DNA of 49,391 nt from assembly GCF_007556605.1 (NCBI RefSeq), contig NZ_VJND01000016.1, positions 1 through 49,391 of the forward strand, given 5' to 3'. The notes below the pieces were generated by a model. It did not search any database. It worked only from the letters and a program-made list of their open reading frames with translations, and was not told the DNA's origin. Both the position numbers and the translations under genes were made by a program. The stretch is from Tepidimonas sediminis (GTDB taxonomy: Bacteria; Pseudomonadota; Gammaproteobacteria; Burkholderiales; Burkholderiaceae_C). Shown piece after piece: positions 43,090 through 49,391 of this stretch (its first letter is position 1; each line of letters opens with the position of its first letter).

Positions 43090-44216
43090 GGGGCTGTGTC
43101 AAGCACCAAGTGCAACAGTGGAATCACTGAAGGGAGTGGCTGGCTTGGGTGGCCTTTTCCAGCATGGCCTGGCAGCCGGCGATCGGGGGGCAGAAGCCGT
43201 GGATGGCGCGCGGACCGATGCCCGAGCCTGCCGGCGATCGCATCGAGCTCTTCCTGGCTGTAGACCGACAGGTCCGTGCCCTTGGGCAGGACCTGGCGCA
43301 GCAGACCGTTGATGTTCTGATGAAACCACTTGCGGTTTTGATGAAATCGCGGGCGATTTTCGCAACTGCCCCGCTGCCACGGACTGCGCGGGTCGCAGAA
43401 GTAGACCCGGATGCCGGTGGCCTCGGTCAGCTCGGGGTGGCGCGCCATTTCCTTGCCGCGGTCGTAGGTCAGGGTCTTGCGCATCGGCTTGGGCATCTTG
43501 CGCAGCTTGGCGGTGAAGCCCTCCAGAGCCGAGGCTGCGGTGGCGTCCTTGAGCTTGGCCAGCAGCACCAGACGCGAGCTGCGCTCCACCAACACCCCAA
43601 CGGCCGAGCGGTTGGCCGCCCCCTTGAGGAGGTCGCCTTCCCAGTGCCCAGGAAAGGCTCGGTCGTTGGCCTCGGGCGGACGCAGGTGGATGCTGACCAC
43701 CTCGGGCAGCTGGCCCCTTCGGTCTTGGCCACGCGAGCGCGGCATGCGCTTGGGCATCGCACGCCGCAGGCAGGCGATGAGCTCCTTGCGCAGCTCACCG
43801 CGCGGCATCGCATCGATGCCGTTGTCGATGGTCTCGTGCGAGACGCGGCGATGCGGATCGTCGGGCCACATGCGCTTGAGTGTGCCGGCAATCTGCCCTG
43901 GCGACCAGCCCTCCAGCAGGAAGTGATGCACCACGCCGAAGAGCACACCGTCTTCGGAGAGCTTGCGGCTGCGTCGGCGCTTGAGCCGCATGGCGCATGC
44001 ACGCGCCCCGGCTGCCCGCGCGTCATAAGTGCTGCTGCCCGCCGGCACGAAGGCCGCGCGCTGCGGCCAGTCCAGCGCTCGCCGGATCTCGCGCGTCACC
44101 GTCGAGGGCGAGCGCTGCAGCGTGCGGGCAATGCTGCGTGCCGAGCAGCCCTGCTGCAGCATGATCATGATGGTGGCGCGCTCTTCGGCGCTGAGGTGCT
44201 GGTCGTGGGTTCCCAT
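43086..44216 (-). CDS. IS30-family transposase, frameshifted at the C-terminus
   Basis: A 376-codon frame. The N-terminal helix-turn-helix region (HLSAEERATIMIMLQQGCSARSIARTL) and the DDE core are IS30-like: first Asp in GHWEGDLLKGA, second in LTYDRGKEMARH, Glu in SPWQRGSCEN. Two oddities are visible. A 14-residue, in-frame insertion of two similar 7-residue units follows the catalytic Glu (43314-43355). Near 43213-43225 the frame shifts: the family-like ending (PRAIHGFCPPIAGCQAMLEKA) is in another frame and would stop at 43124, just inside the IS end. The frame as written runs through the terminal repeat and ends on the start codon of the AlbA_2 gene. Activity is doubtful. Confidence 0.85.
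   Translation of the reverse strand: MGTHDQHLSAEERATIMIMLQQGCSARSIARTLQRSPSTVTREIRRALDWPQRAAFVPAGSSTYDARAAGARACAMRLKRRRSRKLSEDGVLFGVVHHFLLEGWSPGQIAGTLKRMWPDDPHRRVSHETIDNGIDAMPRGELRKELIACLRRAMPKRMPRSRGQDRRGQLPEVVSIHLRPPEANDRAFPGHWEGDLLKGAANRSAVGVLVERSSRLVLLAKLKDATAASALEGFTAKLRKMPKPMRKTLTYDRGKEMARHPELTEATGIRVYFCDPRSPWQRGSCENRPRFHQNRKWFHQNINGLLRQVLPKGTDLSVYSQEELDAIAGRLGHRSARHPRLLPPDRRLPGHAGKGHPSQPLPSVIPLLHLVLDTAP
43098..43117. repeat. Terminal inverted repeat of the IS30 element (transposase 3' side)
   Basis: gtcaagcaccaagtgcaaca matches the other end at 17 of 20 positions when that end is reverse-complemented. Nine bases separate it from the AlbA_2 start codon. Confidence 0.8.
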
Positions 44217-44254
44217 GGGTCGGCGGCAGGGTCAGGTGCAAGGCAGATCAGGAG

Positions 44255-44274
44255 TGTTGCACTTGATTATTGAC
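44255..44274. repeat. Terminal inverted repeat of the IS30 element (transposase 5' side)
   Basis: tgttgcacttgattattgac; its reverse complement shares GTCAA and CAAGTGCAACA with the opposite end, differing only in the four-base middle (three changes). It lies 38 bases upstream of the transposase ATG. Confidence 0.8.
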
Positions 44275-44347
44275 TCCGCCGGAATACCATCCGTCCCAAC
44301 TGTATCGCCAGCCCAACGACACGCCAAGGCGCCTGCGACCTCCGCCG

Positions 44348-46669
44348 TCAGACCGCGGCGGCGCTGACCGCGCGCGGCCCGACGTTGGCCTCCGCCACCG
44401 TCAGCGCGGTCATGTTGACGATGCGCCGCACGGTGGAGCTGGCCGTCAGGATGTGCACCGGCTTGGCCACGCCCAGCAGCATCGGCCCGATGGCGATGCC
44501 GCCGCCGGCGGCGGTCTTGAGCAGGTTGTAGGCGATGTTGGCGGCGTCGATGTTGGGGCAGACCAGCAGGTTGGCCTCGCCGGTGAGCGTGCTGCGCGGC
44601 ATGATGGCCTGGCGCATCGCCGCATCCAGCGCCACGTCGCCGTGCATCTCGCCGTCCACCTCCAGCCACGGTGCCTGTTCGCGCAGCAGCGCCAGCGCCT
44701 GGCGCATCTTGACCGCGCTGGGGGCGTCGGAGGAGCCGAAGTTGGAGTGCGACAGCAGCGCGGCCTTGGGCGTGATGCCGAAGCGCATGATCTTGCGCGC
44801 CGCCATCTGCGTGATGGCGGCCAGCTGCTCGGCGCTGGGGTCGACGTTGATGTGCGTGTCGACGAGAAACACCTGCCGGCCAGGCAGCAGGATGGCGTTC
44901 ATGGCCGCGTAGCAGCTCGCCCCGGGGCGCAGGCCGATGACCTGGTCGAGGTAGTTCAGGTGCATCGCCGGCGTGCCCCAGGTGCCGCAGATGAGGCCGT
45001 GCACGTCGCCGTGGCGCAGCAGCATCGCGCCGATCAGCGTCAGGCGCCGGCGCATCTCGATCTTGGCCAGCTGCTCGGTGACGCCGCGGCGCTCCATCAG
45101 GCGGTGGTAGTCCTGCCAGAAGGTCTTGTAGCGGTGGTCGTGCTCGACGTTGACGACCTCGTAGTCGGCGCCTTCGCGCAGGCGCAGGCCGAAGCGCTCG
45201 ATGCGCTGCGCGATCACCGCCGGACGTCCGATCAGCACCGGCCGCGCCAGCCCTTCGTCGACCACCACCTGCGCGGCGCGCAGCACGCGCTCCTCCTCGC
45301 CCTCGGCATAGGCGATCAGCTTGTGGCGCGCCTGCTTGGCGATCGCGTACACCGGCTTCATCAGCGTGCCGGAGGCGAACACGAAGTTCTGCAGCCGCTC
45401 GCGGTAGGCGTCGAGGTCGGCGATCGGGCGCGTGGCCACGCCGCTGCGCGCGGCGGCCTCGGCCACCGCCGGCGCGATGCGGATCATCAGCCGCGGGTCG
45501 AACGGCTTGGGAATCAGGTAGTCCGGCCCGAAGGCCAGCCTCTCGCCCGCATAGGCCTGCGCCACCACGTCGCTCTGCTCGGCCTGCGCCAGCTCGGCGA
45601 TGGCGTGCACCGCGGCGATCTCCATCTCGTCGCTGATGGTGGTGGCGCCGCAGTCCAGCGCACCGCGGAAGATGTACGGAAAGCACAGGACGTTGTTGAC
45701 CTGGTTGGGGTAGTCGCTGCGGCCGGTGGCGATCACCGCGTCGTCGCGCACCGCGCGCACCTCCTCGGGCAGGATCTCCGGCGTCGGGTTGGCCAGCGCC
45801 AGGATCAGCGGCCGCGGCGCCATGCGCGCCACCATCTCGGGCTTGAGCACGCCGCCGGCCGACAGGCCGAGAAACACGTCGGCCCCCTCGATCACCTCCG
45901 CGAGCGTGCGGGCCTCGGTGCGCTGCGCGAAGCGCGCCTTGTCCGGGTCCATCAGCTCGGTACGCCCCTCGTAGACGACGCCGGCCAGGTCGGTGACCCA
46001 GATGTGCTCGCGCGGCAGGCCGAGCTTGACCAGCAGGTTCAGGCATGCCAGCGCCGCCGCGCCGGCCCCGCTGGTGACCAGCTTGACCTCGCGCAGGTCC
46101 TTGCCGACCACCTTCAGGCCGTTGAGGATGGCCGCGCCGACGACGATGGCGGTGCCGTGCTGGTCGTCGTGGAAGACCGGAATCCTCATGCGCTCGCGCA
46201 GCTTGCGCTCGATGTAGAAGCAGTCCGGCGCCTTGATGTCCTCCAGGTTGACGCCGCCGAAGGTCGGCTCCAGCGCGGCGATGATGTCCACCAGCCGGTC
46301 CGGGTCCTTCTCGTCGATCTCGAGGTCGAAGACGTCGATGCCGGCGAACTTCTTGAACAGCACCGCCTTGCCTTCCATCACCGGCTTGGCCGCCAGCGGA
46401 CCGATGTCGCCCAGCCCCAGCACCGCGGTGCCGTTGGAGATGACGGCCACCAGGTTGCCGCGGCCGGTGTAGCGGAAGGCGTTGGCCGGGTCGGCGACGA
46501 TCGCCTCGCACGGCGCGGCCACGCCGGGGGAGTAGGCCAGCGCCAGGTCGCGCTGGTTGGAAAGCGCCTTGGTGGGCGTGACGGCCAGCTTGCCGGGCTG
46601 GGGCTGCTCGTGGTAGTCGAGCGCGGCGCGCCTGAGCTGCGCGCGCGGATCGGCGGCGGGATCGGTCAC
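44348..46669 (-). CDS. maeB: NADP-dependent malic enzyme with phosphotransacetylase-like domain
   Basis: A 773-residue enzyme that decarboxylates malate to pyruvate with NADP. The malic domain (1-430) includes [29 protein letters not shown] (metal/active site), [15 protein letters not shown] and [13 protein letters not shown]. The C-terminal 340 residues are a PTA_PTB-like domain ([36 protein letters not shown]), non-catalytic and regulatory in E. coli MaeB. The start is GTG at 46669, which has GGAGG at seven-base spacing; an in-frame extension to 46885 lacks family similarity. It is upstream of the IS30 element on the same strand. Confidence 0.95.
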   Translation of the reverse strand: MTDPAADPRAQLRRAALDYHEQPQPGKLAVTPTKALSNQRDLALAYSPGVAAPCEAIVADPANAFRYTGRGNLVAVISNGTAVLGLGDIGPLAAKPVMEGKAVLFKKFAGIDVFDLEIDEKDPDRLVDIIAALEPTFGGVNLEDIKAPDCFYIERKLRERMRIPVFHDDQHGTAIVVGAAILNGLKVVGKDLREVKLVTSGAGAAALACLNLLVKLGLPREHIWVTDLAGVVYEGRTELMDPDKARFAQRTEARTLAEVIEGADVFLGLSAGGVLKPEMVARMAPRPLILALANPTPEILPEEVRAVRDDAVIATGRSDYPNQVNNVLCFPYIFRGALDCGATTISDEMEIAAVHAIAELAQAEQSDVVAQAYAGERLAFGPDYLIPKPFDPRLMIRIAPAVAEAAARSGVATRPIADLDAYRERLQNFVFASGTLMKPVYAIAKQARHKLIAYAEGEEERVLRAAQVVVDEGLARPVLIGRPAVIAQRIERFGLRLREGADYEVVNVEHDHRYKTFWQDYHRLMERRGVTEQLAKIEMRRRLTLIGAMLLRHGDVHGLICGTWGTPAMHLNYLDQVIGLRPGASCYAAMNAILLPGRQVFLVDTHINVDPSAEQLAAITQMAARKIMRFGITPKAALLSHSNFGSSDAPSAVKMRQALALLREQAPWLEVDGEMHGDVALDAAMRQAIMPRSTLTGEANLLVCPNIDAANIAYNLLKTAAGGGIAIGPMLLGVAKPVHILTASSTVRRIVNMTALTVAEANVGPRAVSAAAV

Positions 46670-46778
46670 CTCGGAACCTCCATCGTGCGGGCCGGCCGGT
46701 GGCCGGCGGCGGCGCCCGGCGGCGGGCGCGATGGCGGCATTGTAGGAACTGCGCCAGGGGATGCGCCGCCGGCGCTGC

Positions 46779-47960
46779 TCATGCCCCCGCCGCGGCGGCC
46801 GCCTCGCAGCCGCCGGCGCGGTTGCGGCCGGCGCGCTTGGCCTCGTACAGCGCGGCGTCGGCCTGCTGCACCAGCCGCGCCGCATCGTCGGCCCCCTGCG
46901 GCACCCGCGCCGCCGCCCCGGCGCTGATGGTCACCACCGGCGCGGTGTCGGACGCCTCGTGCCGCAGGCCCAGCGCCCGCACCGCCGCCACCGCACGCTG
47001 CGCCACCACGCAGGCGCCCGCCAGGTCGGTGTCGGACAGCAGCGCCACCAGCTCCTCGCCGCCGTAGCGCGCCAGCAGGTCCGGCTCGCGCCGCACCACG
47101 CCCTGCAGCGCGCGCGCCACCGCGCGCAGGCAGGCGTCGCCGGCCTGGTGACCATAGCGGTCGTTGTAGCGCTTGAAGTGGTCCACGTCGACCATCACCA
47201 GCGCCAGCGGGCGCTGCTGGCGCGCGTGACGCGCCACCTCCTCGCGCAGGCGCTGCTCGAAGTAGCCGCGGTTGGCGATGCCCAGCAACCCGTCGATGCG
47301 CGAGAACGCCTCCAGCCGCCGGTTGGCCGCCTCCAGCGCCGCGGTGCGCTCGCGCACGCGCTGCTCCAGCCGTGCGTTGGCCTCCAGCAGATCCTGGTTC
47401 TGCTGCGCCAGCACGTGGTAGAGCTGGCCGACCATGCGCAGCAGGTTGGCCACGCGGCGGTCGATCGGATCCTCCTCCCGCGCCCAGGCCTCGGCCGGGT
47501 CGGCGCCGGCACGGATGCGCGCGATCTGGCGCGCCATCGCCTGGTCCACCCCCATGATGTGCAGCCCCAGCCAGGAGGTGAGAAACCCCATCAGCGTGTC
47601 GCCTGGCTGGCGCAGGTGGCCTCGCGCGTCCCACATCGAGCGCACCTGGTCGACGAACTCCTGGTGCAGACGGCGGTGCAGCTCGCGGTGGCGCGCATCC
47701 ACGCCGACCTCCTCCATCAGGCGCTCCTCGTCGTCGAAGTGCCGCCGCGCGTAGGCGATGAGGTCCTCGAGGATGGCCTGCTGTTCGTGGACGCCGAGCG
47801 CGCGACCATGGAACATCGCGCGGTTGAGGGCGTTGAACAGGTCCACCAGGCGGTGGTGCTGCGCGTCGACGACCTCGATGCCGGTCAGCAGCGACTCATC
47901 CCACGTGAACACGTCGTCGGGCGCGGCGACGGAGGGGGTGGCGGGGGCGTCGTTGGCCAT
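46779..47960 (-). CDS. Bacteriohaemerythrin-diguanylate cyclase
   Basis: A 393-residue cytoplasmic fusion. The N-terminal haemerythrin domain (15-145) keeps the di-iron ligands: His36, His74, Glu78, His91, His95, His134 and Asp139. A coiled coil (190-222) leads to a GGDEF domain (223-390) with RIDGLLGIANR, MVDVDHFKRYND, the catalytic GGEEL at 300-304 and an RxxD inhibitory site at 291-294. It should make c-di-GMP in response to oxygen or redox state, as for the known Bhr-DGC of Vibrio. Leu instead of Phe in the last signature position is tolerated in active cyclases. GGAG at eight-base spacing supports the ATG at 47960. It is divergent from the binding-protein gene. Confidence 0.93.
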   Translation of the reverse strand: MANDAPATPSVAAPDDVFTWDESLLTGIEVVDAQHHRLVDLFNALNRAMFHGRALGVHEQQAILEDLIAYARRHFDDEERLMEEVGVDARHRELHRRLHQEFVDQVRSMWDARGHLRQPGDTLMGFLTSWLGLHIMGVDQAMARQIARIRAGADPAEAWAREEDPIDRRVANLLRMVGQLYHVLAQQNQDLLEANARLEQRVRERTAALEAANRRLEAFSRIDGLLGIANRGYFEQRLREEVARHARQQRPLALVMVDVDHFKRYNDRYGHQAGDACLRAVARALQGVVRREPDLLARYGGEELVALLSDTDLAGACVVAQRAVAAVRALGLRHEASDTAPVVTISAGAAARVPQGADDAARLVQQADAALYEAKRAGRNRAGGCEAAAAAGA

Positions 47961-48050
47961 GACACGATCTCCATGGGTGCGGGGCCGCAGTATCGCACCG
48001 GCACGCGGCACGTCAGCTTCGCGCCAAGCGCGCGTGGCATGATCGGCGTC

Positions 48051-48761
48051 ATGCACGAGCTTGCTCCCACCGGAACCCTGCGCGCCACCATCAACCTCGG
48101 CAACGCGCTGCTGGCACGCCGCGGCGCCGACGGCAGCCCCGCCGGCGTGTCGGTGGACCTGGCGCAGGCGCTGGCGCAACGGCTGGGCGTGCCGCTGGCG
48201 CTGGTGGTGGTGGAGACCGCCGCGGCGGCGGTGGCGGCGGTGCGCGAGGGCCGCGCCGACGTCGGCTTCTTCGCCATCGACCCGCTGCGCAGCGAGGGGC
48301 TGGCCTTCACCGCGCCGTACCTGCTGATCGAGGGCAGCTACCTGGTGCGCGCCGACAGCCCGCTGCGACACAACGACGAGGTCGACCGCCCCGGCACGCG
48401 GGTGGTGGTCGGGCACGGCAGCGCCTACGACCTGTTTCTGTCGCGCACGCTGCGCCACGCCACCATCGAGCGCGCACCTTCCACGCCCGAGGTGGTGCCG
48501 CAGTTTCTGGCCAGCGGCGCCGACGTGGCCGCCGGCATCCGCCAGGCGCTGCAGGCCGACGCCGAACGGCGGGGCGGCCTGCGGCTGCTGCCCGGCCGCT
48601 TCATGGTGATCGAGCAGGCCATGGGCTGCCGCGCCGCCTACGGCGAGGCGGCACACGCGGCGCTGGCCGCCTTCGTCGAGGAGGCCAAGCGCAGCGGGCA
48701 GGTGGCCGCGCTGCTGGCGCGCCACGGCGTCACCGGCGCCTCGGTGGCGCCGGCGGCTTGA
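48051..48761 (+). CDS. Solute-binding-protein fold (SBP_bac_3) without export signal
   Basis: A 236-residue protein with the type-II periplasmic binding fold of amino-acid/polar binding proteins: LRATINLGNALL at the start, SVDLAQALAQRLG, VREGRADVGFFAIDPLRSEGLAFTAPYLLIEGSYLV and the second-lobe GTRVVVGHGSAYDLFLSR. It has no signal peptide or lipobox with either possible start (ATG at 48051 or 48039), so it appears cytoplasmic. CATGAT (48038-48043) lies seven bases before the ATG and there is no ribosome-binding site. No permease or ATPase gene is adjacent. A ligand-binding or enzyme-like role in the cytoplasm is possible but unproven. Confidence 0.82.
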   Translation: MHELAPTGTLRATINLGNALLARRGADGSPAGVSVDLAQALAQRLGVPLALVVVETAAAAVAAVREGRADVGFFAIDPLRSEGLAFTAPYLLIEGSYLVRADSPLRHNDEVDRPGTRVVVGHGSAYDLFLSRTLRHATIERAPSTPEVVPQFLASGADVAAGIRQALQADAERRGGLRLLPGRFMVIEQAMGCRAAYGEAAHAALAAFVEEAKRSGQVAALLARHGVTGASVAPAA

Positions 48762-48772
48762 GGCCGCCTTGG

Positions 48773-49309
48773 CTACACCCGCACCACCGCATCCGGCAGC
48801 TCGTTGACGGCGCGCTGCCCCGGCGCGAGCGGCACGGCGGCGCGCAGCCAGCCGTCCACGGTGTCGATGGCGCGCGCCAGCGCCGCCTCGGCCGACCCCT
48901 GGCGCAGGCCGTCGCGCAGCGCCTGCAGCGCGGCGTCCCAGTCGGCCGGCGGCACGTGGCGCGCCAGCCCGCGGTCAGCGACGATCTCGATGGCGCGCTC
49001 GGCCAGCAGCAGGTAGATCAGCACGCCGGCGTTGTCCTCGGTGTCCCAGACGCGCAGGCGGCCGAACCAGGCCAGCGCGCGCTCGCGCACGCGCGCGGCC
49101 AGCGCCGCCTCGTCGGCCGGCGGCCACAGCCAGCGCAGCGGCAGGCTGGCCTCGACACAGACGCGAATCTCGCCGCGGTGGTGCGACTCGCTGGCCTCGA
49201 TGCGGCGGCGCAGCCGCTCGGCCGCGGCGTCGTCGAGCCAGCGGCGGCTGGCGCGCTCGTCCAGCCACAGGTGGCGCGCCCAGCGCCGCAGGTGCGTGGC
49301 CCAGCCCAT
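48773..49309 (-). CDS. TPM-domain protein (soluble form)
   Basis: A 178-residue protein of the TPM (TLP18.3/Psb32/MOLO-1) family. The core HHRGEIRVCVEASLPL, ALAWFGRLRVWDTEDNAGVLIYLLLAERAIEIVADRGLARHV and the C-terminal helical part are characteristic. There is no signal peptide or C-terminal membrane segment, so it is the short form usually encoded just after a longer membrane TPM gene, as here. The ATG at 49309 is preceded by GGTGGTGACG and lies two bases after the upstream stop; a GTG at 49318 is less likely. Function is undefined; plant relatives act in photosystem repair. Confidence 0.85.
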   Translation of the reverse strand: MGWATHLRRWARHLWLDERASRRWLDDAAAERLRRRIEASESHHRGEIRVCVEASLPLRWLWPPADEAALAARVRERALAWFGRLRVWDTEDNAGVLIYLLLAERAIEIVADRGLARHVPPADWDAALQALRDGLRQGSAEAALARAIDTVDGWLRAAVPLAPGQRAVNELPDAVVRV

Positions 49310-49311
49310 CG

Positions 49312-49391
49312 TCACCACCGCCCGGAGGCGCCGCCCCCGCCGAAGTTGCCGCCACCGTCACGCGCGCGCTGCTTGGGCGCGTGCTGGGGGC
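49312..49391 (-). CDS. TPM-domain protein, C-terminal end (partial, cut by window edge)
   Basis: Only the last 26 codons are in the window. They read as a Ser/Arg stretch followed by the glycine-rich ending GGGNFGGGGASGRW, the common C-terminal tail of membrane-anchored TPM (YgcG-like) proteins. The stop is two bases before the start of the next TPM gene, so the pair is one operon. In many bacteria a LemA-family gene lies upstream, beyond this window. Confidence 0.8.
   Translation of the reverse strand, partial: PQHAPKQRARDGGGNFGGGGASGRW

Larger units (their letters stand above)
43098..44274 (-). mobile_element. IS30-family insertion sequence
   Basis: About 1177 bp bounded by imperfect 20-bp inverted repeats (43098-43117 and 44255-44274) and containing one transposase gene on the minus strand. 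The size fits the IS30 family. I see no 2-3 bp target duplication at the edges. It lies between maeB (74 bp away) and the AlbA_2-parA genes. Confidence 0.82.

Noticed and set aside
43097-43102. Outward-facing TTGACA in the IS30 terminal repeat as a hybrid promoter for the AlbA_2 gene
   Set aside because: At normal spacing the -10 would fall inside the coding region (CGCCCA-like) and does not match, so I do not call a promoter, though the -35 itself is real.

Overview
The window is very GC-rich chromosomal DNA with bacterial gene structure. Gene content points to a betaproteobacterium of the order Burkholderiales, probably Comamonadaceae or a close relative. The signs are the order secY-infA-rpmJ-rpsM-rpsK-rpsD-rpoA-rplQ, a three-gene pnt transhydrogenase, glcE-glcF, HemJ-type haem synthesis, an amgK/lptD divergon and a malic enzyme with a phosphotransacetylase tail. 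The genus call is inference; no rRNA is present.

Layout. 0.1-4 kb (minus): a D-Ala-D-Ala carboxypeptidase, an alpha/beta hydrolase, a [2Fe-2S] protein overlapping a VanZ-like membrane protein, and hemJ. 4-12.1 kb: a degenerate SMP-30 protein, glcE-glcF, a 7TM diguanylate cyclase, a LysR regulator and, divergently, methylmalonate-semialdehyde dehydrogenase. 12.2-21.5 kb (minus): the spc and alpha ribosomal-protein operons from rplN to rplQ. They are preceded by a near-consensus promoter and followed by an initiator tRNA gene with its own promoter and terminator. The S10 operon does not adjoin rplN. 21.5-24.7 kb (minus): pntA1-pntA2-pntB.

25.3-34.7 kb (minus) is one unbroken gene run: amgK, rsmE, then four genes joined by 4-base ATGA overlaps. 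These are an NMT1-like binding lipoprotein, a hybrid histidine kinase with two receivers and an Hpt domain, an export-signal/binding-domain/PAS receptor with no catalytic output, and a receiver-HD-GYP phosphodiesterase. This cassette is my best candidate for an undescribed signalling system. Divergently, lptD-surA-rsmA (34.8-39.4 kb) serve outer-membrane biogenesis and 16S rRNA maturation.

39.3-44.3 kb is an accessory stretch. It holds a small coiled-coil membrane protein, a secreted Sa-type RNase with a barstar-family gene, a ParA ATPase overlapping an AlbA_2/HATPase-like gene (visibly lower in GC than its surroundings), and an IS30-family element. The transposase reading frame runs out of the IS and stops on the start codon of the AlbA_2 gene. 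44.3-49.4 kb: maeB, a haemerythrin-diguanylate cyclase, a binding-protein fold with no export signal, and two TPM-domain genes, the last cut by the window edge.

Three c-di-GMP enzymes (two cyclases with I-sites, one HD-GYP) lie in this window. Several genes have a -10-like hexamer only 6-8 bases before the start codon and no ribosome binding site, which suggests leaderless transcripts. At least three transcripts seem to start with a 5'-terminal stem-loop.
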